Source of the DNA: Brevibacterium marinum
Lineage (GTDB): Bacteria; Actinomycetota; Actinomycetes; Actinomycetales; Brevibacteriaceae
Direction: 5' to 3'
NCBI RefSeq assembly: GCF_011927955.1
Contig: NZ_JAATJN010000001.1
Location: 744,001-808,000, forward strand
Length of the DNA stretch: 64,000 nt
Shown piece after piece: positions 1 to 8,314 of this stretch. Position 1 is the first letter of the stretch. Every line of letters begins with the position of its first letter. Below the pieces are notes generated by a model. The model was given only the letters and a program-made list of their open reading frames with translations. It ran no database searches and was not told where the DNA came from. A program made the position numbers and the translations under genes.

Positions 1-178
1 TGCCCGACTCGGCCAGGTCGTCGACGAGAGCATCCGCATTGAACTGGGGATTCCGATCGGATCCGGGAAGCTTGCGGACGTCCACGACCACCTCGGCGGC
101 ATTGTCGGTCAGGAGGTGCATGAACTCCTCGAGGGAATGGTTCGAATGTCCGATGGTGAAAAACTGCGAAGCGCTCAC
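1..178 (-). CDS. DUF488 family protein (partial, runs off left edge)
   Basis: Only the N-terminal 59 residues lie in the window. They read FFTIGHSNHSLEEF followed by VVVDVRKLPGS, which is the opening of DUF488 proteins: a TIGHS motif, then a strand ending in D-x-R. The start is a GTG whose last bases overlap the TGA of the upstream DUF2945 gene (GTGA at 175-178), so the two are probably translationally coupled. The function of DUF488 is not firmly established. The family call is secure, the role is not. Confidence 0.8.
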   Translation of the reverse strand, partial: MSASQFFTIGHSNHSLEEFMHLLTDNAAEVVVDVRKLPGSDRNPQFNADALVDDLAESG

Positions 179-393
179 TGGGTGCTGATCCGGTGGAGCG
201 CAGATCCCTTGTGTGCGGCGATGTGATCGGTCTTGTCACTCTTGATCTCGTACTGCGGCTCATCCTTCGAGGCGCGACGATTGTGGCCCTTGTATTCGAA
301 GTCAGAGGTGTGGACCTTCGTGATCGTGCCCGAGACCTCGCCGGCCTCCGAATTCCAGCCGACGTGGTCGCCGACGCGGAAATTGTCCGCCAT
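175..393 (-). CDS. DUF2945 small protein (TUDOR-like, hypervirulence-associated family)
   Basis: This 72-residue protein begins MADNFRVGDHVGWNSEAG and continues through GTITKVHTSDFEYKG and YEIKSDKTDHIAAHKGSAL, the standard DUF2945 layout of a small SH3/TUDOR-like barrel with a C-terminal AxHKxxAL motif. An excellent SD site (AGGAGG, about 6 nt upstream) fixes the ATG at 391-393, although the open frame extends further 5'. It is cotranscribed with the DUF488 gene, which it overlaps by 4 bp. DUF2945 and DUF488 genes are often neighbours in actinobacteria. The molecular function is unknown. Confidence 0.85.
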   Translation of the reverse strand: MADNFRVGDHVGWNSEAGEVSGTITKVHTSDFEYKGHNRRASKDEPQYEIKSDKTDHIAAHKGSALHRISTQ

Positions 394-609
394 GTCATCC
401 TCCTCGCATCGTCGAATGTTCCTCCTTCCCATACAAGCACGTTGCAGACTCCGGCGACAGGGCAGTCCTTCGAGCAACGGAGGGCTCAACGGCCGAACCC
501 CTCCACGAATCTGCGCTCGATACGGGTTCGCAGCCTCACCACAGCCTGCCGATGCCTGTCCGGACCGAAGACTTCGCTAAAGTCGGTGACAGGTGACGAA
601 GGGGGAACG

Positions 610-1908
610 ATGTCGATCGAGAAAGCACCATCCGTGCCGCGCTTCGGCGGTCCGAGCGAACTGACGCCGGAGGATCAGGAGCGGGCGCGGGGTCTGCGCA
701 AGATGCGGACGCTGGCACTGTCGCTGCTCATCCTCGCCACCCTCATCTTCCTCTCGACGCACATCTTCACGGACAACACCGGGATCTGGGGCTTCGTCTC
801 CCGCGCCTCGGAGGCCGCGATGATCGGTGCGATCGCCGACTGGTTCGCCGTCACCGCGCTCTTCCGCCACCCGCTGGGCCTGCCGATCCCGCACACCGCG
901 ATCATCCCGCGCAAAAAGGACACCCTGGGCGCGAGCCTGTCCGCGTTCGTCGCCGCGAATTTCCTCCACGCCGAGGCGGTGTCGACGAAGATCCGATCCG
1001 CCGAGGTGTCCCACCGTGCCGGGCGGTGGCTGGGTAAGTCGGCCAGTCGTGACCTCGTCGTCGACCGTGCCGCAGGTGGACTCGAATACGTGCTCGCCCG
1101 CATCGATGACGATTCCGTGGTCGCGCTGACCCGGAACGTCATCATTCCGCGTCTCGTCGCGACACGGAAGACACCCGTGCTGGCACAGCTGCTGCGCCAG
1201 ATCGTCCTCGACGGCGCCCACCACAAACTCGTCGACCTCATCGTCGCCGAGGCGTACTCATGGTTGAGCGACAATCCTCAGGTCATCGATGAGATCGTCC
1301 ACAACCGGTCACCCTCCTGGGTCCCCGACTTCGTCAACGAACAGCTGGCCAACCGACTGCAGCGAGAAGTCCTCGGCTGGGTCGCGGATGTGCGCGACAA
1401 CGAATACCACAAGGCGCGTCAGGCCCTCGACGCCTGGCTCGTCGACCTCTCCGACGACCTCAACGCGGACACACCGTTGTCGGAGAAGGCAGAGGTCATC
1501 CTCAACGACCTGCTCAGCCAGCCGGGAGTCGTCGACTCCGTGCTCGAGATCTGGAGCAGCCTCAAGCAGCTCCTGCGCCAGGCGATCGTCGACCCCGAGG
1601 GCGAGGTGCGCGGACGCATCTCCGAACTCATCGGGGAATTCGCCGAGCGTCTCCAGACCGACTCGGAGTTCGCCGCCAAGATCGATGATCGCATCGCGAG
1701 GACCGCAGGAGACCTTGCGGAGAGCTTCGGCCCCGAGATCGCCAGCGTCATCTCCGACACGATCGAACGCTGGGATGCGAAGGAAGCCGCCGAGAGGATC
1801 GAACTCTACGTCGGCCGGGATCTGCAGTACATCCGCATCAACGGAACAGTCATCGGTGCTCTGGTCGGCCTCGTCATCCACACGATCATCGTGCTGCTGC
1901 CCGGGTGA
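610..1908 (+). CDS. DUF445 family membrane-anchored protein
   Basis: The protein is 432 residues. It has an N-terminal membrane segment at about residues 38-55, the DUF445 signature IGAIADWFAVTALFRHPLG near residue 75, a long helical middle, and the C-terminal motif YIRINGTVIGALVG followed by a last hydrophobic helix. This matches full-length DUF445 (YjiN-like) proteins, which are inner-membrane proteins of unknown function. The ATG at 610 follows a GAAGGGGGA SD site; the open frame runs upstream to 193 but that part has no homologous look and overlaps the DUF2945 gene antisense. It is monocistronic, with the next gene converging. Confidence 0.88.
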   Translation: MSIEKAPSVPRFGGPSELTPEDQERARGLRKMRTLALSLLILATLIFLSTHIFTDNTGIWGFVSRASEAAMIGAIADWFAVTALFRHPLGLPIPHTAIIPRKKDTLGASLSAFVAANFLHAEAVSTKIRSAEVSHRAGRWLGKSASRDLVVDRAAGGLEYVLARIDDDSVVALTRNVIIPRLVATRKTPVLAQLLRQIVLDGAHHKLVDLIVAEAYSWLSDNPQVIDEIVHNRSPSWVPDFVNEQLANRLQREVLGWVADVRDNEYHKARQALDAWLVDLSDDLNADTPLSEKAEVILNDLLSQPGVVDSVLEIWSSLKQLLRQAIVDPEGEVRGRISELIGEFAERLQTDSEFAAKIDDRIARTAGDLAESFGPEIASVISDTIERWDAKEAAERIELYVGRDLQYIRINGTVIGALVGLVIHTIIVLLPG

Positions 1909-1934
1909 CGGGCCCGGCCATAAGTATCAGGCTA

Positions 1935-2585
1935 TCAATTCGAGGTCGAGTCCACGGGGGCGCACAGCGCCGGGAGCAGATTCGTCACCTGTGCTCTGAT
2001 CCAGTCGACGGCACCTGAGCGGTCGGCGAGGAAATCGCGCAGAGTGCCCTCGAAGATGCCGTCGAACATTGAATAGGCGGCACGCGATTCGACTATCGGG
2101 CGGCTGTCACTGAGGTCCGCATAGCGGGAGACGACGCGCCAGATCATGTCCTCGAGACCACGATCGATGTCGTACACATCCTCGCGCAGCTCCTCCTGGA
2201 ACATGCTCTGGGAGCGCAGGTCGTACCAGAGGCGATGCATCGACGGCTCTCCCATCAGTGTCTCCACCAGTTTGTCCGCGAATCCGGTGAGCAGCTCATC
2301 TGCCGTGGTGGAGGCCTCCACCACCGAATCGTAACGGTGCATGCACTGCGTCTTGTAGTGCCGGACGCAGTAGACGATGAGTTCGGTCTTGTCGCGGAAG
2401 TAGTAATGGACCACGCCGTGGCTGAACTCGGAGTTCGCGGCGATGTCGCGCAGGCTCGTTCGGGCATAACCCAGCTCGCCGAGGGTCTTCAACGCGGACT
2501 CTGCGAGCTTGATCCGACGCTCGTCGTAACTGCCCGTTCCCCGTCTGCTCCGGGCAGGATTGCGCTGTGCCTGAGTGGTTGCCAC
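1935..2585 (-). CDS. TetR family transcriptional regulator
   Basis: The protein has a TetR N-terminal domain: AESALKTLGELGYARTSLRDIA followed by the recognition-helix motif HGVVHYYFRDKTEL at about residues 50-65. The C-terminal ligand domain is about 150 residues. GTG at 2583-2585 is chosen; an ATG at 2645 would put the start inside the 18-bp palindrome at 2637-2654, but no strong SD site decides. The gene is divergent from the SDR gene at 2705 and probably represses it and the downstream saccharopine-dehydrogenase-like and acyl-CoA synthetase genes through that palindrome. The effector is unknown. Confidence 0.85.
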   Translation of the reverse strand: MATTQAQRNPARSRRGTGSYDERRIKLAESALKTLGELGYARTSLRDIAANSEFSHGVVHYYFRDKTELIVYCVRHYKTQCMHRYDSVVEASTTADELLTGFADKLVETLMGEPSMHRLWYDLRSQSMFQEELREDVYDIDRGLEDMIWRVVSRYADLSDSRPIVESRAAYSMFDGIFEGTLRDFLADRSGAVDWIRAQVTNLLPALCAPVDSTSN

Positions 2586-2636
2586 AACTTGATGGTATCC
2601 GCAGGGCTTTGTTTGTTCAATGGTCTGGACAGTTGG

Positions 2637-2654
2637 TCTTGACACTTGTCAAGA
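2637..2654. promoter_or_regulatory. Palindromic operator candidate for the TetR regulator
   Basis: TCTTGACA-CT-TGTCAAGA is a perfect inverted repeat with 8-bp arms and a 2-bp centre. It lies between the divergent TetR and SDR genes and contains a TTGACA -35-like hexamer on each strand, so a bound repressor would block both promoters. An imperfect upstream copy (GGTCTGGACA versus GGTCTTGACA) starts about 17 bp earlier. Assignment to this TetR protein is inferred from position. Confidence 0.6.
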
Positions 2655-2704
2655 ATGAATGTGACGCTTATCTCACCCATGAATCGCTGGCAAAGGAGCC
2701 GAAC

Positions 2705-3496
2705 ATGTCAACACACGATCTGACCGGGCGTCGAGCGTTGGTCACAGGTGGAGCTCAGGGTCTGGGCGAGTCGTACGCCCATGCACTCGCCGCTGCAGGA
2801 GCCAAGGTCGCCATCGCTGATCTGCAGGAGCGCGGCGCCGAGGTCGCTTCGGAGCTGGGCGAGGGCCACCATTTCGTCGAGCTGGATGTGACCGACGATG
2901 CTTCGTGGCAGGCGGCGATCGACTCGACGGTCGGTGCACTGGGCGGGTTGGACATCGTCATCAACAACGCCGGTCTGGAGATCACCAGTCTGATCGCCGA
3001 TATCGACCCTGCTGATGCCAAGAAGATGCTCGACGTCAATGTGCTCGGAACGGTCCTCGGTCTCAAACACGGTCTGCGGGCGATGCGGCCCGGCGGAGCC
3101 GCTGAAGGCGGAGGAACGATCATCAACGTGGCATCGGTCGCGGCCACGATCGCCTTCCCCGGGATCTCGGTCTACTCCGCGACGAAATCAGCGATCGACC
3201 GATTGACCCGAGTCGCCGCTATGGAGAGCGGAAAGCTCGGATACGGGGTTCGGGTCAATTGCATCTTCCCCGGTCTGGTGCCCAACGCGATGGGTGCGGG
3301 CCTGGCCAACGACGTATCGGAACTCGGATTGTTCGAAAGCCCGGAAGCCGCCGTTGCCGCGGTCGTCGATCTGACCCCTTCGGGGCGTCTGGGAGAAGAG
3401 AAGGACATCACAGACGCACTCATGTTCCTGGCCTCCGATGAGTCGCGATTCGTCAACGGAGCCGCCCTGCAGGTCGATGGCGGCATGGGTATGTGA
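2705..3496 (+). CDS. SDR family NAD(P)-dependent oxidoreductase
   Basis: This is a classical short-chain dehydrogenase of 263 residues. It shows the TGGAQGLG cofactor loop at the N-terminus, NNAG near residue 90, catalytic Ser in NVASVA, YSATK with the catalytic Tyr and Lys, and a C-terminal DGGMGM end typical of the 3-alpha/20-beta-hydroxysteroid and cyclohexanol dehydrogenase group. The D in AIADL after the second strand suggests NAD preference. An AAAGGAG SD site fixes ATG 2705. It is the first gene of a probable three-gene unit with an acyl-CoA synthetase, so it likely oxidises an alcohol in a catabolic route. The substrate cannot be named. Confidence 0.88.
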   Translation: MSTHDLTGRRALVTGGAQGLGESYAHALAAAGAKVAIADLQERGAEVASELGEGHHFVELDVTDDASWQAAIDSTVGALGGLDIVINNAGLEITSLIADIDPADAKKMLDVNVLGTVLGLKHGLRAMRPGGAAEGGGTIINVASVAATIAFPGISVYSATKSAIDRLTRVAAMESGKLGYGVRVNCIFPGLVPNAMGAGLANDVSELGLFESPEAAVAAVVDLTPSGRLGEEKDITDALMFLASDESRFVNGAALQVDGGMGM

Positions 3497-3607
3497 CGTC
3501 CGCCCGAGACGACAGTCCCACCGCTTCGATCCCTCATCCACATCCCAACAAGAGCACACGTCAGCACACGATCCACATATCTGACCACCATTTACTCAAA
3601 GGAGACA

Positions 3608-4744
3608 ATGATGCCCGAGCAGAAGAAGCCCGTCGTCGTATACGGGGCGAGTGGTTACACAGGACGAATCGTCTGTGAGTATCTGCGCCAGTACGGCGTC
3701 CCATTCATCGCCGCCGGACGAAATGAGCAGCGCCTGCAGGAGTCGATGGACACCAATGTTCCCGGAATCGAGACTGCGGACTATGAGGTCAAGGCCGTCG
3801 ACAACGAGATCGGAGCACTCACGGAGCTCTTCTCCGGCGCCGAGGTCGTCATCAATACCGTCGGTCCGTTCAGCAAGTACGGTCCCACGGTCGTCGAAGC
3901 CGCCCTGGCCGCGGGCGCCCACTATTCCGATACCGCGGGCGAACAGGACTGGCTGATCACCTGCCAGGAGCAGTACGGTCAGCGGTTCGCCGACAAGAAT
4001 CGTCTGCTCTCACCGGGTTTGGCACAGATGTATACGATCGGAGAGATCGCGGCCAATCTGTGCCTCGAGAAGCCGGGGCTCGACACCCTGGACATCGCCG
4101 TGTTCTGGGGCGGAAGCCCGACGATCGCGTCGACGCAGACGATCCTCGTCAACGCCGCGACCTCGAAGGCCTACTACCTCGACCGCAATGCCTACAGCGA
4201 ATTCGATCCGAACGAGGGGCTGGTCCCACTCGTCGTTCCCGGCCAGCATGAATTGGCACAGTCCCTTCCCTGGGGCGGAACCAGCCACCCGGTCTGGTTC
4301 AAGAACGACCCGCGCGTTGCCAACGTCAAGGCTCAGGGCGGCGTGTTCAACACGGCTCTGATGCGCGGAGTTCCGGTCATCGTGGCCAATGCGCTCGAAC
4401 AGACCAAGGACATGTCCGATGAAGAACGCGACAAGGTACTCACCGAGACTGCGGCTCAGGTCATGAGTGAGATGCCGCCCAGGGAGAACCCGCTGGTGAA
4501 CAAGTCACTCGACTCGGTCCACGCCAGTGGACCCCTGGGGCGGGCACATTGCGTCATCCACGGCAACAGCAACTATCAGCAGACCGGACTGCTGCAGGCC
4601 TACTTCGCTTATCACCTGATCCAGCAGGCACCTCGGCGGGTTGGATTCGCCTCAGGCTGTCAGGCACTCGGACACGAAGCACTTCTCGGTGTGCTGAAGG
4701 AATTCGGGCTGGTTGCCGAACCGGTGCTCACGGTCCAGAACTGA
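3608..4744 (+). CDS. Saccharopine dehydrogenase-like NAD(P)-binding protein (DUF5938 type)
   Basis: This 378-residue protein opens with a Rossmann motif VVVYGASGYTGRIVCEYL, followed by AAGRNEQRL and INTVGPFSKYG, as in saccharopine dehydrogenase NADP-binding domains and mycobacterial trans-acting enoyl reductases. The C-terminal two thirds match no family I can name precisely. The AAAGGAG SD site precedes ATG 3608, with a second ATG directly after. The 111-bp gap after the SDR gene holds no strong terminator. It probably reduces or isomerises an intermediate made by the SDR or activated by the acyl-CoA synthetase; this is inference from gene order. Confidence 0.75.
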   Translation: MMPEQKKPVVVYGASGYTGRIVCEYLRQYGVPFIAAGRNEQRLQESMDTNVPGIETADYEVKAVDNEIGALTELFSGAEVVINTVGPFSKYGPTVVEAALAAGAHYSDTAGEQDWLITCQEQYGQRFADKNRLLSPGLAQMYTIGEIAANLCLEKPGLDTLDIAVFWGGSPTIASTQTILVNAATSKAYYLDRNAYSEFDPNEGLVPLVVPGQHELAQSLPWGGTSHPVWFKNDPRVANVKAQGGVFNTALMRGVPVIVANALEQTKDMSDEERDKVLTETAAQVMSEMPPRENPLVNKSLDSVHASGPLGRAHCVIHGNSNYQQTGLLQAYFAYHLIQQAPRRVGFASGCQALGHEALLGVLKEFGLVAEPVLTVQN

Positions 4745-4784
4745 GGATGAAGATCTGATTGCCGAGAACTGACGAGAAGGAACG

Positions 4785-6341
4785 ATGATGAGACTCTCCG
4801 ACTTCCTTGACAAGGGCGCTTCCATCGACCCGAAGGCTCCATGCCTGACCACCGATGGGGCGACCCTGAGCTACGAACAGGTGCAGTCGCTGTCTGCCGA
4901 GATAGCAGCGGCGCTCGCCGCCCGGCGGGTGCAGCCGGGGGACAAGGTCGCCATCATCTCCGGCAATGATCCGACGGCTTTCACCTGCGTCTTCGGAATC
5001 AGCCGGATCGGTGCCGTGTGGTGTCCGATCAATCCTCGCAACGAGGCCTCGGAGAACCGTGAGCTGCTGGAGCTCTCAGACTGCAAAGTCGTGATCTTCG
5101 CGAATGCCTACACGGAGCTGGTCGACCGAATCCGAGCCGATCTGCCGATGGTCCACACCTGGGTATGTCTTGATGCCGAGCCCGAGGGCTCCTTCGGCTG
5201 GGACGAGTTCCTCGGCGCTGGTGAGTATCGGCCAGCCTCGGATATGCCGGTGGGTGATCTGGCGATGGTCGTCGGCACCGGTGGCACGACCGGGCGGCCC
5301 AAAGGGGTGATGCTGTCGAATCGGAATCTCGAGACGATGACTGCGTTGACCTTGATGTCCTATCCGTTCGCGAAGAGGCCGGTGTATCTCGCGATGGCAC
5401 CGCTGACGCACGCCGCGGGGGTCCTGTGCTTTCCGATCCTGTCCCTCGGTGGGGAGATCGTCATCATGCGCGGTGCCGACGTCGGAGCGTTCCTGGCCAA
5501 CGTCGAAGAGCACGGGGTGACACACTCGTTCCTGCCACCGACGATCGTGTATATGATCCTCGCCGAGCCGGGCCTCGACTCCACGGATCTCAGCTCCCTC
5601 GAATGCCTATGGTACGGGGCGGCGCCCATGTCGCCGGTGCGGTTGGAGGAGGCGATCGAGAGGATCGGACCGGTCATGGCCCAGCTGTTCGGACAGACAG
5701 AGGCACCCATGATGATTTCGACGATGGCACCTCAGGATCACTTCCTGCCCGACGGATCCTTGGCCAAGGGGCGTCTGAGTTCGGCTGGGCGACCCTCCCC
5801 GCTGTGCACGGTGGAGGTGATGTCTCCGGACGGAGAGATCCTGCCCAGAGGCGAACGCGGCGAGATCGTTGTTCGTGGATCCCTCGTCATGGAGGGCTAC
5901 TACAAGGATCCAGGAGCGAGCGATGAGGCGACGCGATTCGGTTGGCATCACACCGGTGACATCGGATACCTCGACGAGGACAACTACCTCTTCGTCGTCG
6001 ATCGGGCCAAGGACATGATCATCACCGGAGGGTTCAACGTCTACTCCACCGAGGTGGAACAGGCATTGCTGTCCCATCCCGATGTGCAGGACTGCGCGGT
6101 CATCGGGCTGCCCGACGAGCACTGGGGTGAGATGGTCACCGCTGTGGTCCAGCTTCGCCGAGGCGGTGAGGTGACGATGGAGGATCTGCGTGCTCATGTG
6201 AAAGCACGAGTCGGCGGCATCAAGACTCCGAAGCGGATCGACGCCTGGAGTGATCTTCCCAGGTCCAAGGTCGGCAAGGTTCTCAAAGGTGATATCCGCC
6301 ATGAACTGGTCGATGGCGGAACTGCCGGCTCGAGTTCTTGA
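4785..6341 (+). CDS. AMP-dependent acyl-CoA synthetase / fatty-acid-CoA ligase
   Basis: This 518-residue ANL-superfamily ligase carries all core motifs: the phosphate loop GTGGTTGRPKGVM near residue 165, GQTEAPM in the adenine-binding region, HHTGDIGYLD with the conserved Asp, the hinge DRAKDMIITGGFNVY, and the C-terminal catalytic Lys in RSKVGKVLK. It activates a carboxylic acid to its CoA thioester with ATP. The start is ATG 4785 or 4788 behind GAAGG. It is 40 bp downstream of the saccharopine-dehydrogenase-like gene, so the same unit is likely. The chain type of the substrate is not readable. Confidence 0.9.
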   Translation: MMRLSDFLDKGASIDPKAPCLTTDGATLSYEQVQSLSAEIAAALAARRVQPGDKVAIISGNDPTAFTCVFGISRIGAVWCPINPRNEASENRELLELSDCKVVIFANAYTELVDRIRADLPMVHTWVCLDAEPEGSFGWDEFLGAGEYRPASDMPVGDLAMVVGTGGTTGRPKGVMLSNRNLETMTALTLMSYPFAKRPVYLAMAPLTHAAGVLCFPILSLGGEIVIMRGADVGAFLANVEEHGVTHSFLPPTIVYMILAEPGLDSTDLSSLECLWYGAAPMSPVRLEEAIERIGPVMAQLFGQTEAPMMISTMAPQDHFLPDGSLAKGRLSSAGRPSPLCTVEVMSPDGEILPRGERGEIVVRGSLVMEGYYKDPGASDEATRFGWHHTGDIGYLDEDNYLFVVDRAKDMIITGGFNVYSTEVEQALLSHPDVQDCAVIGLPDEHWGEMVTAVVQLRRGGEVTMEDLRAHVKARVGGIKTPKRIDAWSDLPRSKVGKVLKGDIRHELVDGGTAGSSS

Positions 6342-6372
6342 AGCGGTCGGCACACAGCGGTCCCGGGTACGC

Positions 6373-7233
6373 TCACCCCGTTCGCACGAACTGCTCCGCA
6401 AGCTGATCAGCGATGCTGCGAGGTTCTCGTCCGAGAAGGCGGGACAGTGTGAGGTCGGGCTGTGCGAAGTGACCGCTTCGCGTTGCTTGGAACATCGCCA
6501 GAGTGAAGCGCGCTGCGGTCTCCGGGACCCCGGTAGCCATCTCTCCGGCGACCCATTTCTCATCGTCGACTACGATGCGTTCGACGCAGCGGCCCGACAG
6601 TTCGGAAGCCTGTTCGGCGAAGTCGGCGAGAGTCACCGATGTAGGCGGCGTGAGATCGACTGGACCGTCGAACGACTCATCACCTGTGAGTATCGTCGCA
6701 GCCGCTTCGCCGGCATCGCGCCGATCGACCCATGCGAACGGGCCATCCGCTGGCATGGCGATCGTGCCCGTTGCCTGCCAGGGCCCGAGCAGCTGACCGA
6801 GGTCCCCATAGAATCCGTTGCGCAGTGCCGTCCATGCCACGCCCGATTCCGCCAGGTACTGCTCTGCAGCAGCGTTGATCGCCAGAGGCGGATAGGGCGT
6901 GTTGAACCCTGTCCCGTGAGAGCTCGTGTACAAGATCCGTTGGGCCCCGGCCTCGACTGCAGCGTCGATGGCTGTCCTGTGCTGAGAGTTGACATCGGCG
7001 GTGACGTCGCTCGAGGAGACGAGAAGCACCTGCTCAGCATCGGCGAACGAGTGTCTCAGTGCGGCAGGATCGTCGTAGCTTCCCTGTCTGACGCGAACTC
7101 CTCGGTCAGCCAGTTGCTGTGCGTGTTCGGGGTTACGGACGCTGACGCCGATGTCGCCCGGGGGAAGCTGGTCGAGGAGATGTTCCACAGTGGCCCCGTT
7201 GAGGGCTCCCGTCGCTCCGGTCACGATGATCAT
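6373..7233 (-). CDS. NmrA/QOR2-type NAD(P)-binding reductase
   Basis: The protein is 286 residues with an atypical SDR fold: MIIVTGATGALNGATVEHLL at the N-terminus, RNPEHAQQLADRGV after strand 2, YTSSHG, and LRNGFYGDL, as in NmrA-like quinone reductases such as QOR2. The start at 7231-7233 has GAAAGG upstream; the frame extends 18 codons further without homologous character. It is divergent from the TetR gene at 7389 with two matching operator-like repeats between them, so it is probably the regulator's target. Likely an NADPH-dependent quinone or aldehyde reductase; substrate unknown. Confidence 0.85.
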   Translation of the reverse strand: MIIVTGATGALNGATVEHLLDQLPPGDIGVSVRNPEHAQQLADRGVRVRQGSYDDPAALRHSFADAEQVLLVSSSDVTADVNSQHRTAIDAAVEAGAQRILYTSSHGTGFNTPYPPLAINAAAEQYLAESGVAWTALRNGFYGDLGQLLGPWQATGTIAMPADGPFAWVDRRDAGEAAATILTGDESFDGPVDLTPPTSVTLADFAEQASELSGRCVERIVVDDEKWVAGEMATGVPETAARFTLAMFQATRSGHFAQPDLTLSRLLGREPRSIADQLAEQFVRTG

Positions 7234-7297
7234 GGTGATGGCCTTTCGCTGAAGTCCGGTCAGATGACCGGCGGTGATCGAGGACACGTCCTTTAAG

Positions 7298-7314
7298 TTG
7301 ACTCATTTGGTCAA
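7298..7314. promoter_or_regulatory. Operator-like repeat, copy 1 (TTGAC-N7-GTCAA)
   Basis: This is an inverted repeat with 5-bp arms and a 7-bp spacer in the divergent NmrA/TetR intergenic region. The same design recurs at 7344-7360, 46 bp away, which makes a pair of TetR-dimer sites more likely than chance. Confidence 0.55.
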
Positions 7315-7343
7315 TTTAGTCCCGATATCCAGCCTGCGGTAAA

Positions 7344-7360
7344 CTGACCAGGTAAGTCAA
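7344..7360. promoter_or_regulatory. Operator-like repeat, copy 2 (CTGAC-N7-GTCAA)
   Basis: This is the second copy of the TGAC-N7-GTCA design, located 29 bp before the TetR start, where bound protein would repress the regulator's own gene. One arm differs from copy 1 at its outer base. Confidence 0.55.
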
Positions 7361-7388
7361 GTTATGATCGAACTGAGAGAGGCGGAGG

Positions 7389-7976
7389 ATGGGCGGTAGG
7401 AAATCCGGATCGACGCTGCGCATGGATGCCCGCCGGAATGTCGAGCGCATCCGCGCCGCCGCGATCGATGTGTTTCGCGTCGAGGGACTTGCTGCACCGC
7501 TGGAGAACATCGCCGATGCCGCCGAGGTGAGCAAGGCGACGATCTTCAACAGGTTCGGCGGGCGAATCGGGTTGATCGATGCCGTCATCGACGAAGTCGT
7601 CGCGACCCAGCTGACGGACATCATCGATGACGCTCGTTCCGTGTGCGGCGTCGGAGAGCGGATCCGATTCTACGTCGGTGCCATCCGAGATCTTCAGTAC
7701 CGACTGCCGGCGGTCAATGACGTCCTCCTGCAGGCGTTCCCCGACTCGGAGCCGCTCATGGAACTCTGTCGCACTGGGGGAGGTTTCCACGATCAACTGG
7801 TCGAGGAGGGACGGGCGACGGGTGCTCTTTCCGAAGGGGTCACTTCGGACGACTTCCAGGCGATGGCCGTCGACAACTCACTTGCCCTCAAATTTGGAAT
7901 TCGCCCCTCCAGGGCCGATTACGATCGGCGAACTGGGTTTGTTCTCGACGGAATCTGCCGGTCAGGTCAGAGCTGA
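7389..7976 (+). CDS. TetR family transcriptional regulator
   Basis: This 195-residue protein has the TetR HTH (AAIDVFRVEGLAAPLENIA then SKATIFNRFGGRIGLIDAVI) at residues 22-65 and a helical C-terminal domain. A GGAGG SD site lies just before ATG 7389. It is divergent from the NmrA-type reductase and faces two TGAC-N7-GTCA repeats, so it is probably an autoregulated local repressor of that reductase. It converges on the interrupted hydroxylase gene, with a strong hairpin between. Confidence 0.87.
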   Translation: MGGRKSGSTLRMDARRNVERIRAAAIDVFRVEGLAAPLENIADAAEVSKATIFNRFGGRIGLIDAVIDEVVATQLTDIIDDARSVCGVGERIRFYVGAIRDLQYRLPAVNDVLLQAFPDSEPLMELCRTGGGFHDQLVEEGRATGALSEGVTSDDFQAMAVDNSLALKFGIRPSRADYDRRTGFVLDGICRSGQS

Positions 7977-7986
7977 GGGTCCCAAT

Positions 7987-8043
7987 CCCTTTCTCGTGGA
8001 TGAGCTGGCTGAGGTTGCCGACGGTGTGGGTGAGGACCTCCAT
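7987..8043 (-). pseudogene. Remnant of a VOC (glyoxalase-like) protein C-terminus
   Basis: Read on the minus strand, this stretch gives EVLTHTVGNLSQLIHEKG. It aligns with the C-terminal VLDDTVGNLIQLIHQEEG of the intact VOC gene at 11174-11587 and is similar in DNA as well. No upstream part of the gene remains; it is cut off at the hairpin starting at 8040. I read it as a fragment left by an old duplication or deletion. Confidence 0.5.
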
Positions 8044-8082
8044 GCCAGGGTGGGGGACGAATGACCCTCCACCCTGGCATGG
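8040..8082. terminator. Bidirectional hairpin terminator
   Basis: A perfect 14-bp inverted repeat (8040-8053 with 8069-8082) encloses a 15-nt loop that itself can pair GGG with CCC. It is followed on the + strand by TCTCTTCCTTT. It sits between the converging TetR gene and the original TGA of the hydroxylase gene, so it can serve both. Confidence 0.75.
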
Positions 8083-8125
8083 TCTCTTCCTTTCAGCACA
8101 GCTCCATCAGCGCTGCTCCATCAGG

Positions 8126-8314
8126 TCAGGCCAAACTGAGAGCCTTCTCCCGCACCATGCTCTGGGCAAAGAACTCGGTGAGCTCGGTTCGAGCGCTCAA
8201 GGGCAGAATATGGGCAACGTACATGTCCGGACGGACGATGACCAGGGCACCCGAGCGGTCGATGCCGCGGTTTTCGAAGATGTCATTGTCCTCGATCGTG
8301 GAGTAGACCTTCTC
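8126..8314 (-). pseudogene. Detached C-terminal domain of the FAD monooxygenase (after in-frame TAA)
   Basis: Directly after the TAA at 8315-8317 the same frame stays open for 62 codons to a TGA at 8126-8128. It encodes EKVYSTIEDNDIFENRGIDR, then GALVIVRPDMYVAHILPL and AQSMVREKALSLA. This is the conserved end of the thioredoxin-like C-terminal domain of phenol 2-monooxygenase and 3-hydroxybenzoate 4-monooxygenase relatives, which continue from LMDYEKVY. The TAA replaces the expected Tyr codon. The segment has no start of its own and ends just before the terminator hairpin. Confidence 0.85.
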
